Source: Endomychus coccineus (Eukaryota; Arthropoda; Insecta; Coleoptera; Endomychidae). Taken from it: DNA of 64,000 nt. Below, one piece after another: positions 22,465-33,460 of the stretch; the first letter of the stretch is position 1, and every line of letters begins with the position of its first letter. Both the position numbers and the translations under genes were made by a program. Location: assembly GCA_958510875.1 (NCBI GenBank), contig OY294067.1, forward strand, positions 265,520,180 through 265,584,179. Direction: 5' to 3'. Under the pieces are notes generated by a model. The model was not told the origin of the DNA. It was given only the letters and a program-made list of their open reading frames with translations, and ran no database searches.

Positions 22465-24021
22465 GTCCAGGCATTTAAGGAGGAAAATCGACGATTTTTG
22501 TCCGAATTTCCGCAAGTTCTAATTTTGGTCTATTCTTATGTATTTTGATGATGATGTAGCTTAAATTTGGAGTAACCCTGTGCTCGGAAAACTATGGCCA
22601 TTTTTTGGATCCAAAATATGTCAATTTTTCGATTATAAAACGATTATAAGCATTCAGGTGCATTTTAAAATATTACAAAACCATAATTTCGCGCGCGGAA
22701 TCTATTGTACCGACCCTCGCTTATTGCCTCTAAATGAAATTCCGCTTTTTATGATGAAATTCCTTATAACTACGAATTGTGAACGAATCGCCGTACGTTG
22801 TTTCAAACTTAAATAACCGATGTATTTCTCTGTAATTTGATCCAATGTTTTTGTCGATAGGCCTAAAATTGGGCCCTCTAGAGATTCAAACACATTTATT
22901 AGAATAGCTCCACATCTACTCAACCCAAATCGATCTGCTTGAGCTTAATATACTTGTTATGAAAATTCAATCAATATGCACGATCCTCAAATGCTTAGAA
23001 TCCTAAACTATAGATGTGAAGATGATGGAAATGAAACTTTTAATTCTCAAATAGTTCTTATGAAGTACCATTGTGGAATATAATACATTCATTTAGCTTA
23101 CACCAGGGGTCTCCAGACGGTCCAGCCTTAGGGCCATACTGTTTACTCCAAAAAGTTACGAGGGCCAAAACTGTTTTAATTTTCCTGCCATTATCTATAA
23201 TTTCTAGACTAGTCACCGAGTACGCGCCCTGAGCGAGCATACGCTTGCTGAACTCGCTAGTTCAATTACCATTGTCTACTGGCCATACTTTATTGTTACG
23301 ACCGCGACACTTGACGACACCTGATGGTCACACGCTGAAATAGGTAGTGCTAGTAGTACTTTCAAAAGCACAGTATTTATTAAACATTCGCGATTGATAA
23401 AACAATTTGGATTCCGTAAAAAAATTCAAACCTCAAAGAATTTGGATTTTTCGCTGGTCCAAAATAACCAAAATGGAAAGTTATGTCTTTGGACCAAAAT
23501 GCTTGAAGTTTGGAAAATATATGCAACATAATGAAATATTTCTAATGATTTTGGTTTTAAATCGATAACATGATTATTTCGTCTGAAATTATCAACATAC
23601 GGATTTTTCAAAATGGTCGATTTTGGCGCCAACGAATGAGGTAGGTCAAAATACCAAAAATCAGAAAAAGAGAAATAAAAATACTTCTTTTCACCGGGAC
23701 AGAATATGAAAAAACAAAAACTCTGACGTATAGTCAATTTTTCAATGTGCTCTACCTTGGGCCCACGACCTCGAATCGACTTCGGAGCCAAAAATTGCGT
23801 ATTTATTCTTCCTACAAATTTTTTCATACAACTCATAGTTTTCTCTCGAAACGCAAATAAATTGAAAAATTTTGGTTCCAAAAAATGGCCATACTTTTTC
23901 GAGCACAGGGTTAATCCAAATGTAAACTACACCATCGTGTTCAGCGCGGAAAAGTACATAAGAATAGACCAAAATTAGTACTTTCCGAAATTCGAACAAA
24001 AAATTCCTTAAATGCCTGGAC
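22465..24021. mobile_element. Non-autonomous DNA transposon with long TIRs
   Basis: The ends are inverted: left GTCCAGGCATTTAAGGA (22465) and the right end reverse-complements to GTCCAGGCATTTAAGGA. Similarity continues inward, e.g. CTAATTTTGGTCTATTCTTA, AACCCTGTGCTCG(G/A)AAAA and ATGGCCATTTTTTGGA, to about 200 bp. TA flanks both ends (22463-22464 and 24022-24023). Long open frames inside the TIR region (e.g. minus 23881-23426) have no family motif. At about 23104-23180 there is a hAT-like terminus motif (CAGGGGTCTCCA... GGGCC) without a partner. Confidence 0.65.
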
Positions 24022-24397
24022 TATATTTGTGTAAGGATATATTTTAATTGCGACACGAACGTAGAGCTGAGCATTTAGAGAAATCTTCATTGCAATTGTA
24101 TAAATAGGATATCAATTGAATTTAATCACACAATTTATTATGTGGTAGTGAAGGCCAAGGTCATCGCTGAGTACTGAACCGATATTACCTGATTGCAATT
24201 ACGTAAACCACGTTTACTGATGAGAGTATGTTTGCAATACGTAGGCGTTTAACAGAATAAGGGAACGTCATAACAGGAATTGAAACAAACTGTGAACACG
24301 TTATTCGAGATTCTGATTTGCAGAAGTGATTATCATGAAGCTTCATAGGTTGAAGCAACGATTATTGATGAATGAATGAAGTGTTTTCGGTGAAATA
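24022..24397. other. No gene seen
   Basis: Short AT-rich spacer between the TIR element and LINE A copy 2. Confidence 0.35.
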
Positions 24398-25018
24398 TTT
24401 TTTTTTTATACTACACTAGAGGGAAACCTTTTATGTTCGAAGAACATCGTGTGAGCCAGCAGTGGAATGTTGGAAGAGGAGCTAGGCATTCGTATTTTTC
24501 TTGAAGGCTTTGAGGTTATAGGCATAGGGAAAGACAGGTAAAGAGCTCCACAACTTCGCTGTTCGATAAAAAATGAAGTCTGGTAGGAACAAGTTCGGCA
24601 GGTCTAGAGTTTGAAGTATATCTATAGAAGAGGAAAAGATCTCCCTTCTTTCTACGATGTTCTAGAGAGGTGAATGAACTCGTAAGTGTGACATCATAAA
24701 TCAAACGAATAGCTTTCTTCGGGATTGATTCCAAAAACTTCAACGTATGCTTGAGAGCCGAATTCCAAACATGTGGACAGTATTGTAGGACAGGTCGAAT
24801 CTGTGCTTTGTAGATTATGAGGAGCTGTTGGAATGTAAAGTAGCTCTTGGTACGGAATAGCCAAGTTTCTGCGCGGCCTTCGCAATGAACCTCACATGAT
24901 CGCTGTTGATGGTGATTCCGAGCATTGTTATGGAAGACTTCATAGGAATAGTTGTACCTGACATCATCATATTAGGGATTGTGGGAACTATATGGGCTAC
25001 TATATTGAACGCTTTCAT
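24398..25018 (-). pseudogene. LINE family A 3' end, copy 2 (RT C-terminal region)
   Basis: T-run at 24398-24408 marks the 3' tail of a minus-strand element. Reading back from 25018: VPTIPNMMMSGTTIPM and ITMLGITINSDHVRFIAKAA, then KLGYSVPRATLHSNSS; then, frame-shifted, LQSTDSTCPTILSTCLEFGS; then FLESIPKKAIRLIYDVTLTS, LEHRRKKGDLFLFYRYTSNS. This is the region after the RT palm found at the C-terminus of Jockey/CR1-type ORF2 (LGV...W..HI..IA..A..KLG; KAIRLI; HRRxVxxLxLFYRY). Catalytic RT motifs are upstream and not included. Two frame changes make it dead. The same family recurs at 19.6, 30.5 and 46.85 kb, all in this orientation. Confidence 0.8.
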
Positions 25019-25690
25019 AAAAAAATGTTTACCTCACGTGGGTGCCCTTGAATGGGATCTTTTTGCATACTTTTTCTCATCTCTTCCAGTATTCTGCTAG
25101 TGCTTATCCAGCAGAAGGATTTAAGTCCCAGAAATGGTACTTTGACTCCTTTTTTGCGTGTTCATCTGCTGTTTCATTCCCCTCTCTTCTCGCTTAGTTC
25201 GTACAGATCCTCTAATAATTCTCAACTATCTGTAAGCTGATTATATGGGAGCTTAGCGCGTTGATGGTTTCTTGACTGTCTTCCATGTATGAATGTCAAT
25301 TATAACAATCAAGAAGAAGACATTTTTCTTATAAAATTAATGTTAGTTGGATAATGTGGAAAACTACAAATTACGTCTGAATATAATATTATTATTATTA
25401 TTTACTTGTATTATTTACTAATAATATAAAGCCTTGATGAAAATGACAGTGACAGCGAACCCGAATCTTTAAATTAAACTTCAAGAACTAGTGTTGTCGC
25501 TTGGAGAATTCATAAATAGTGTACGTGGCAAATTTAATGTTCGCAAATCATTTGATTTTCTGTTCTTTATATAATTGTTTCACATTCCATAAAACACTCT
25601 TCGCATTTTTGTAAAGAGAATGAAATAAGTTATTTATTCCATTATCTTCGTACAACCAAACAATATTCAAATTAATAAAGAACATTTTAT
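25019..25690. other. No gene; short ATT microsatellite
   Basis: ATT repeat near 25387-25403. Otherwise featureless AT-rich DNA. Confidence 0.4.
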
Positions 25691-25699
25691 TACAAAAAC

Positions 25700-25780
25700 A
25701 TCTTCCGTTTCTGGGAATTGAACCCGACCCTACTGAGTGGGAGCCGAATATGTTAGCCCCTAGACCATAACTTAGGATCA
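25700..25780 (-). other. tRNA-like sequence (possible SINE head) with Pol III A and B boxes
   Basis: On the minus strand TGGTCTAGGGG (25767-25757) fits the A-box consensus TRGYNNARNNG, and GGTTCAATTCC (25724-25714) matches the B box with one change. The spacing of about 32 nt suits a tRNA. Flanks do not form an acceptor stem, so it is probably a tRNA-derived SINE or a decayed tRNA, not a working tRNA gene. Confidence 0.4.
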
Positions 25781-25954
25781 TCGCCGTTTGTTATAAACAG
25801 ATAAAGTATGGTGTAAATTTAAGTTTACTTCAATAATTGTTTTTGTTGAAATTTGGGTGAAAGAAGTTTTGGACCAACTTGATTTACTGTGAAGTTTTGA
25901 ATCGATTCAATGTATACTATGTTTTTTCAATTCTCAACCCATCTTGGAAGGATG

Positions 25955-26560
25955 TGTTTATTACACTATTTCCCTGAAAAACAATAGGGTCACCAAATAG
26001 CAAAATACTTTTTGTCAAAGTTATCGTGTAGACAAGCAATTCGTGACGGACATCCAGGCAGACTAGTGGAGTCATTCTACGGAAAAATGAGGCGAGGTTC
26101 GTAAAAATTTGATAGAGGTTGGGGAGGGGGAAAAAGTTGTTTCTTGTGATAAGAATAATGATATTCCAGAATTTTCAACAAGAAATAGTTGGTGTAATCA
26201 TTCAAAAAATCACAAAAACTACTTTCTAGGCCTTTTTTTAGGTCATTTTCAAAGCTTTAATTTTTTTTGGACGCTGTTAGACTTCTGACTAAGGTTTGAG
26301 AATTGAATCCTTCTATTGTCCATGTTCAAGGAAGCTTTGGAGTGTTTGCGATCATTACTTCCCTAGAATAGAACCTTTATCAAATTTTTACGAACCTCGC
26401 CTCATTTTTCCGTAGAATGACTCCACTAGACAGACAAACGGATTTTTTCAAAGTTGCTTAAAATTTGATGAGACTCTAGGACTTTTTCTAACTATTTTAG
26501 AAATGGCTGAGTAATTGCAATATACTCTTACGACTTCGTCTGCGAAGAGTATAATAAAGG
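25955..26560. repeat. Interspersed repeat D, copy 2, carrying a MITE
   Basis: Shares the TTTCCCTGAAA, CACCAAA and terminal GAAGAGTATAATAAA (about 26535-26549) blocks with 9590-9790. The MITE at 26066-26426 lies inside it. Confidence 0.5.
26066..26426. mobile_element. MITE, 361 bp, with about 50-bp TIRs
   Basis: Left end GTGGAGTCATTCTACGGAA and right end are inverse complements, continuing through AAAATGAGGCGAGGTTCG and AAAAATTTGAT. Flanked by TA (26064-26065, 26427-26428; CTAG if extended), so Tc1/mariner-like by target. No coding capacity. Confidence 0.85.
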
Positions 26561-27179
26561 AGAAAACTGATTGATGAGATGTACCAACAGTATTTTCAGA
26601 AATGTACCAATCACGATAAAAATTCAAACAGGTCGTTCATTACATTATTCAAAAATGTTTCATGAAATAAGTTGTTATTCAGAGCACAAAGGAATAAACG
26701 AGAAAATTAATTCAAAGAACGAAATCGCCCATATTCATTTCTTTGAACATCTCGCATTTTCACGAAGAATCCTAATGAAGTGCGCTCGAACTTTATAAAT
26801 ATTCTTTTTCATAACCGACAGCTTGAATAAACACGTGATCGAGTAATTCGTTATTCGAACGCTCTCGTCCTCCCATTACATAATAATTTGACAAGGCAAT
26901 AAATCTCGCCCGGTTGAATCAAAATTAAAATATAACCCATAAAAGCAATTTAAGCAAAACGATTTCCGCACGATTTCGAGTGAGATTTAGGCGGAAAACG
27001 CCAGCTATAAATGGCAATATCCGTGTTCGAGGCGAGGATCGTTATACATTATTGCCAACCGTTAATTATCTCAAACATGTGTTCATCGTCGTGTAAAACT
27101 GCTTCTGACTTACGCTGCTTTTACTTACCCCTACGTTAATGCTCCATGAAATTTTACATTCGGATATCTCAGTCTTTCT
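26561..27179. other. No gene; a less AT-rich unique patch
   Basis: 26840-27110 is less AT-rich than its surroundings and shows no repeat similarity within the window. It may be unique, possibly conserved noncoding DNA. No ORF motif was seen. Confidence 0.3.
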
Positions 27180-27440
27180 ATAGTCGAGTCAAATTAGACA
27201 AAAAAAGTATATACGCTGCGAAAATTTGCGGGCAACTCCGATCGACCCCGGGTTTTTTGCAAAATGTTCCTGAACGGATTTACAACATTCCCGAAAAAAA
27301 AATATGTGCTTTTCCATTTTGCAATTTATTGGTCAGTTATTGCCCAATGTTGATGGACAAAACGCGGAAATTTTGCAATTTTCAACGAAAATGGCTAGAA
27401 AACTGTATTCTGGGGTTTTCGAGATGACTGGTAACAAATC
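27180..27440 (+). repeat. Interspersed repeat B, copy 1
   Basis: Begins TAGTCGAGTCA and contains GGGCAACTC, CGGGTTTTTTGCAAAA, ATTCCCGAAAAAA, AATGTTGATGGACAAAACG and the closing TTTTCGAG. It matches 29920-30310 in inverse orientation. Noncoding. Confidence 0.65.
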
Positions 27441-27533
27441 TTTTTAGGTTGTTGGAAGATTTATATTCGATCTATGAATTAACATTCAAATTACCGCGCT
27501 TCAATTCTGAATATGATGGAACTATAATAAATA

Positions 27534-29703
27534 TAGGGTGTTCCATCTCTGACGAGCCACCCCGTATATTTCTTATCCCATAGTGAGTGGAAAAATCTCC
27601 CGAAATACGTCGAATGATTTTGTTTGGGGGACATCTTTTGACGTATATTTGAGGCTTGAACGAGCAACCCCCTAATAGGGGGCGCTTCAACCCCTCAAAA
27701 TTGAATAGGGGAGAGGGGTTGAGTGATACGTCATTTGAAAGGTCTTGGAAGCCTCTTCACAACGGTGTATGAAAAACGTAAATTTGCCAAAAATTAATTT
27801 TGTTGCTCGAATGCGCCACCTTGAATATTTTGGTTATTTGTACAATGTACAAGCTCATTTTTATTAAGCCATCTTTACAAACTTAAACAATCTTCAAAAA
27901 ATCACATTCGTAAAAAAATTGAATTGTGTTGTCATGCTTACAATGAAAAAAATTAAATCTGTGTGTTTAAATCAAATGTTCAAATTGTCCTCCATTGACT
28001 TCCATACAATAATACATTCTCTCAAACTAATAAATAAAAAAACAGCAAAACATTTCCTTATGTTGCCTTCATTTTTTGTTCTTAGAAGGTGTTTATCTGG
28101 TTTTAACGTTTCTTCGATCATTTCATGATTTTAATCAATCTGTTGAGTTACTACTTTGCTGATTTGTTTAAAATTTCAAAAAATATGGTGTACACATTGC
28201 AAGAACGTGTTGAGCTGGTTAGCCTTTATTACCAAAATCAAAATTATGCCCGAGCGGCTGCAAGGATATTTAACGAAAACCATCCTGAACGTAGCGTTCG
28301 CCATAAGTACGTAATGGAATTGATCTCAAAATTTGTGGAGACGGGTTCAGTAATGGATAAAAAAGGGCACCCATTGGAATTGTTAATGATGAAGGAGCAG
28401 CTGTGGCGGTATTGGGACATGTCCAACTTATGCCAAACACGCAATCTGTACGACAACTTTCTGCAGCTTCCGGTATTAGCCAATCTAACGTTTTCAGAAT
28501 TTTACATAAACACAAGTTCCATCTGTACAAAATTAAATTAATTCAGGAACTAAATGATGATGATTGGGATCGAAGGCAAGAGTTTTGCGAAATTATGGTC
28601 GAGCGTATCAACAATAACCCAAATTTCTTATACAACGTTTGCTTTTCTGACGAATGCACTTTTTTACTTAATGGAGAGGTTAACTGGCATAACTGTAGAA
28701 TTTGGAGCAATACAAATCCTCATGTATTTCGAGAAGCTCACACTCAACATCGGGAAAAGCTAAACGTTTGGGTAGGAATTTTGGGAGACCACCTAATTGG
28801 ACCTCTGCTTATTCCTGGTAATTTAAATGGCGAAATTTATCTTGAAATGTTGGAAAATGCGATTGATCCGTTAATAACTGAACAATTAGAAAACGATCCT
28901 CTACTACTTGAACAACAATTGCATTTCCTACAAGACGGAGCTCCTCCTCACTACGCAGCACCAGTTCGCCAATACCTCAATTTGCAATACCCCGGTCGTT
29001 GGTTGGAAGAAGAGGTCCTATGGAGTGGCTTGCCCGATCTCCTGACCTGAACCCTCTGGACTTCTTCTTGTGGGGACACCTTAAGTCCAAGACTTTTGTG
29101 ACTCAGCCTGAAAATTGGGACGAACTACGCTCACGAATTGTAAATGAGTGTCGTCAAATAACTCCAATTATGCTGAACCATGTTAGAGACGGTTTTCAGT
29201 CAAGATTGTATTATTGTATGGAAGTCAATGGAGGACAATTTGAACATTTGATTTAAACACACAGATTTAATTTTTTTCATTGTAAGCATGACAACACAAT
29301 TCAATTTTTTTACGAATGTGATTTTTTGAAGATTGTTCAAGTTTGTAAAAAAGGCTTTATAAAAATGAGCTTGTACATTGTACAAATAACCAAAATATTC
29401 AAGGTGGCGCATTCGAGCAACAAAAGTAATTTTTGGCGAAAACGGTTCGTCAAATTTACGTTTTTCAAACACCGTTGTAAAGAAGCTTCCAAGACCTTTC
29501 AAATGACGTATCACTCAACCCCTCTCCCCTATTCAATTATGAGGGGTTGAAGCGCTCCCTATTAGGGGGTTGCTCGTTCAAGCCTCAAATATACGTCAAA
29601 AGATGTCCTCCAAACAAAATCATTCGACGTGTTTCGGGAGATTCTTCCATTCACTATGGGATAAGAAATATACGGGGTGGCTCGTCTGAGATGGAACACC
29701 CTG
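27534..29703 (+). mobile_element. DD41D (Tc1/mariner superfamily) transposon with about 480-bp TIRs
   Basis: Both ends begin (C/T)AGGGTGTTCCATCTC and are flanked by TA (27532-27533, 29704-29705). The TIRs run about 27534-28016 and 29208-29703, with high similarity throughout, and they include the last codons of the transposase on the right side. The interior encodes a nearly complete transposase. Confidence 0.9.
28185..29256 (+). pseudogene. DD41D transposase, nearly full length, two frameshifts
   Basis: The start ATG at 28185 gives MVYTLQERVELVSLYYQNQN, an N-terminal helix-turn-helix region. The frame shifts near 28385. The second frame (about 28385-29010) has a second HTH (SVRQLSAASGISQSNVFRIL), then CFSDECTF with the first catalytic aspartate, NVWVGILGDHLIGPLLIP, and LQDGAPPHYAAPVRQYLN with the second aspartate. 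A second shift near 29005 leads to GRRGPMEWLARSPDLNPLDF, the third aspartate, and FLWGHLKSKTFV to a stop at 29256. Counting across the shift gives 41 residues between the second and third aspartates, i.e. DD41D. All three catalytic residues survive, so only the frameshifts (and anything I cannot see) separate it from an intact ORF. The C-terminus lies inside the right TIR. Confidence 0.9.
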
Positions 29704-29919
29704 TATAGAAATTTTAGAAAGGGGTGGGCCAAGAGATTATCTACTATGAATGGAGTCTGTATGCATCAAGATGATATGGTGTCGTGACCGTCTATATGAC
29801 AGCTGTTCAACAATCAGTATTAACAACACCGGAAATTCATATAACAATAGTCAAATTGAATTTTTTCCTACAAAATTACAACCATACATACATACTACTC
29901 CATTATAATAAAACTATTG

Positions 29920-30310
29920 AATCTGGATCGTAATCAGCGACCTCGAAAACCCCCGAGTACAGTTTTCTAGCCATTTTCGTGGAAAATTAAAAAAATTCCG
30001 CGTTTTGTCCATCAACATTGGCCAATAAGTGGGTAATAAATCGAAAAATGGAAAAGCCGACTTCGGAATCGTGATCAGCGAACTCGAAAATCCCCGAGTA
30101 CAGTTTTCTGGACATTTTCGTTGAAAATTGCAAAATTTCCCCGTTTTGTCCATCAACATTGGCCAATACTGGGCAATAAATCGAAAAATAGAAAAGCACG
30201 TATTACTTTTTTTTTCGGGAATGTTTGTTCAGGAAAATTTTGCAAAAAACCCGGAGTCGATCTGAGTTGCCCGCAAATTTTCCCAGCTTTTTTGCTAATA
30301 TGACTCGACT
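29920..30310 (-). repeat. Interspersed repeat B, copy 2, with internal tandem duplication
   Basis: Inverse copy of 27180-27440. Within it a block of about 130 bp is repeated in tandem (about 29930-30060 and 30060-30190), each with CCCCGAGTACAGTTTTCT and GTCCATCAACATTGGCCAAT. The two repeat B copies flank the DD41D element in inverted orientation. Confidence 0.65.
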
Positions 30311-30487
30311 ACCAGTAATGTTTTTTTGATGAATTGAGGCTATTTACCATCAATCAACCAAATTTTTCGGTCGTGTAAATTTTGGTTTGCAGAAAATGGA
30401 AACAAGATCTAATTCAAAAACATATCCGAAACTCATTTCTTGCAATATTGGAATCCATTACGGTTTTGTTTTTTATTCAAACCATCT

Positions 30488-31125
30488 CTTTTTATATCTT
30501 TTCACTGCACAAGAGGAAAACCTATAATCTTCACTAATTATCATGTGAGTCAGCACTTGTATGTTGGAACAGGAGATAGTGATTGGAATTTTTCTTAAAA
30601 CTTCAGAAGTTATAGGCAATAGGAAACACTTAACTATGCGAAAAGTTCCACAACCTGGCTATTAGAAGAACCTTCGGAAGATCTCGAGCAACTCAGAGAA
30701 AAGGTGGGGGGCCAGCCCAAGCTCATGGTGGAATAACATGCGAGATTTCTGGAGTATTGACCATGGAAATATCTACAGAAGAAAGAGAGATCACCTACCT
30801 TTCTTCGAGGTTCTAGAATCTAGAAGAAAAGCTCTTTTCTGAATAAAATCTGAGATATTCAGTGTATGTTTGGTAGTTAACTCCAAACGTCTGAACAGTA
30901 CTCCAAGGCAGGAATCTGTGCTCTGTAGATCGTGTGGAGCTGCTTGAGTGTGGAGTAGCTCTTGGTACGGAATAGCAAACCAGGTTGCTGTAAAACAGTT
31001 TTCGCAATGGACCTCACATGATCGTCTCATAAGAGGGCGTTGTTGGTGGTGCTATCGAGAATGGATATTGAGGACTTCATATAAATAGTTGTACCTGGCA
31101 TCATCATATTATGGGTTGTGGAATT
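30488..31125 (-). pseudogene. LINE family A 3' end, copy 3
   Basis: Starts at a T-rich tract and matches copy 2 (24398-25018): AGAGGAAAACCTATAAT, TTATAGGCAATAGGAAA, TCTTCGAGGTTCTAGA and TTGTACCTGGCATCATCATA. Minus-strand translation retains KLFYSNLVCYSVPRATPHSS, parallel to the KLGYSVPRATLHS of copy 2, then a weak LQSTDS block. About 70 bp near 30680-30750 is not shared with copy 2. Dead. Confidence 0.7.
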
Positions 31126-32100
31126 CGCCTTCCTGGATTTTGCTTACATTACAATCAGAATATTATCAGATTCCTATTTCATAATTCTTGTAATATCTTC
31201 ATTTGATGAAATGTACTATCATGCGCAAATCTATGAACTTTCCAACAGATCGTTGATATAGAGCAGAATCCTTGTGGGACACCATCGACACATTTGTGGG
31301 AACTCATATGATGGAAGTTTTCCAAGATCAGATTTATTTCTTCAATGATCTTTATCATCGGCTATTGATTTTACATTAGTGGTGGTTTTCCTGGTGGAAT
31401 GGCATTCGCAACTCCTACACGTGAATCACATCGAGCACCAAAGAGAGTACATAATAATCCTCTATTCAGTGATTGTGAGCCGGAGTAATCATGTAAATAG
31501 CAACGGGTCGGGTCGTTGGTGTTTGAGATGATCCGGGTTGGTATGACTTGATGAGAGGAAAGCAGGGATTTACGGCTCCATATAATATCCACATAATAAA
31601 TAATAATTATATACAGAGCACACATTAATGCAATTAATGAATTATTTCTTGATTCTTTCCAAACCCGTAGGGGCTGGGTTTTATTTGAAGATGGTACAGT
31701 TCTGGTTGTTTTTGGTTGAATTGTTGAAATGTGTATTTCGCGGAAAACATAATGTCATTTTCGTTGCAAAGAGAAAATATTCCTTTACCAGCTCTTGTTA
31801 ATGTACATATGGCAAAAAGAAGAATGTCATAAAAATAAATGAGTTTGGTTTTACATTAGGAATGAATATTTTACTTGAACTTTGTTTCTACTGTCAAAGA
31901 AAAAGTCCCCAGTTATGAAATGAAACTTGTTTAATTAATGTTTAACATGTTTCAGATGTCAACATAAAATGCTTTTTATGTCACTGTTTTAACATGGCTC
32001 TCTCTTTATGAAACTTTATAAAACTTTACTGAAGGAATTTATATTATTCCTAATAATATTCATTTATTGACAGTGTGGTCATTTAATCTAGAGAACCATA
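31126..32100. other. No gene or recognised element
   Basis: AT-rich. The 84-codon minus ORF at 31371-31625 has no recognisable motif. Confidence 0.35.
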
Positions 32101-32104
32101 ACCC

Positions 32105-33460
32105 GTTGGAGTTTGATCCCAATCATTGATAACCCCAAAATAAACGTAAAAAATATCATTGACACTTACCCTTTTATTTCACAAGACACTTAAAATTTTA
32201 ACACACTGGAAGGTAAGTGAAAGGGTAAACGCTAATATTAATCAAATAAACTCGTATTCAACAATAACAATAAAATTTAATAATAAAAATAACGATTAAA
32301 TGATAATGATAATAATAAGAGAATGTTTATGATAATTATAGATAATAGAAAGAATATTATAATTAACTTTATTAATAATAAGAACAAAGAAAATAAGATA
32401 AAGACCTGAACTCAAGTAAAACAAACCTAGATAATTTAAATTAACTAAAAAGACATAAACAAAACTAAGATTATTAAATTGATACCCAACCAGGATGAAC
32501 CTAATGGATCGAAACTAAATGAACTGATTTGAATGTATTATTGAATTTGAACTTGAATAAAAAACTGAGGACAACAAACCTTGATTGAAAATCTAAAACA
32601 ACTCTGATTTAGCGAAATCCACCCTTCTCACCAAAAACACTCTGAAGAAACTAGTAAGACTAATTCGAAGTAGAAAATATGACTAACGGCTTTAGGCATT
32701 GCCTGTGGTATTTGTAATGCATCCTTTTCCTCAAGAACCAATCTACAATTCGGAAAAGGATCCCTGAATTGTTCAACCAATAAGCAGTAAGGTTCCACTT
32801 TTGAGGTCTCTAGTTCAGAGTGTTTTCGGTGGGGATTTCTAAACATATCTGTCACTTTTCTAAATATTACTAACTGATTCGTACATATTATTTCAACTAT
32901 ATTTAAGACTATATTCAATTACAATTAGATGGTTAGGTACTACGTTACGTCCCAATTTACGTGTGATACATTTTGATTAATTATGTAACTTATGAAATAA
33001 TGACGTTTAAAACTCCCATATTGAGATCAACAGTGGCCTGGAGAACCAACTACCTAAACATCTCCAGATGGTTAACATTAACATTTATCATATAGCTTGC
33101 TTTCGTTTTCCGTCCTATATTGATTATTCATCTTGACAGGTTTATGATATCCTTTAGAACTATACACTTTTGTGAACTTATTGAAACCCTCTTGACCATG
33201 TCAGCTATGGTATCATATTACCCTCCTTGAAGCGGGTGTGAACTAATTTGTGTTTATTTTAGAAATTCATTCACTATTTCTCACGCTAATATTTGTTATT
33301 GATACCAAACAGAACACATTTAACAACCCCTATATGTTCTTGTTACTTTGCTTTGAAATATTTAAATTTTACATGAAATTTTAATTTTCTAAAAATGATT
33401 TTGTTTTTAAATGCTGGAAATAATCTGTACTAAAACGTTATTACATCACCCCCTTGTTAA
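32105..33460 (-). other. Possible LTR of a Copia-like retrotransposon
   Basis: On the minus strand, an AAGGGGG tract directly precedes TGATGTAATAACG at about 33455, resembling a polypurine tract followed by the TG of an LTR. About 1.35 kb further, near 32113-32099, the sequence reads CCAACGGGTTATGG, which resembles the Copia LTR end plus initiator-tRNA primer site (GGTTATGG). The interior (32.2-32.6 kb) is A/T-simple. No second LTR and no gag-pol were found, and the LTR would be long, so this is tentative. Confidence 0.25.

Noticed and set aside
23104..23340. hAT-like terminus CAGGGGTCTCCA... inside the TIR element
   Set aside because: No matching inverse end found nearby and no duplication seen.
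23426..23881. 151-codon minus ORF
   Set aside because: Lies across a TIR and unrelated repeat sequence, low-complexity F/K/S-rich composition, no family motif; treated as chance.
27146..27427. 93-codon plus ORF
   Set aside because: Covers repeat B, whose inverse copy has no conserved frame.
29200..29514. 104-codon minus ORF
   Set aside because: Lies in the right TIR of the DD41D element; an inverse copy of the left TIR, noncoding.
32200..32420. AAT/AATA-rich stretch that might be a microsatellite
   Set aside because: Irregular, no stable period; just low-complexity AT-rich DNA.
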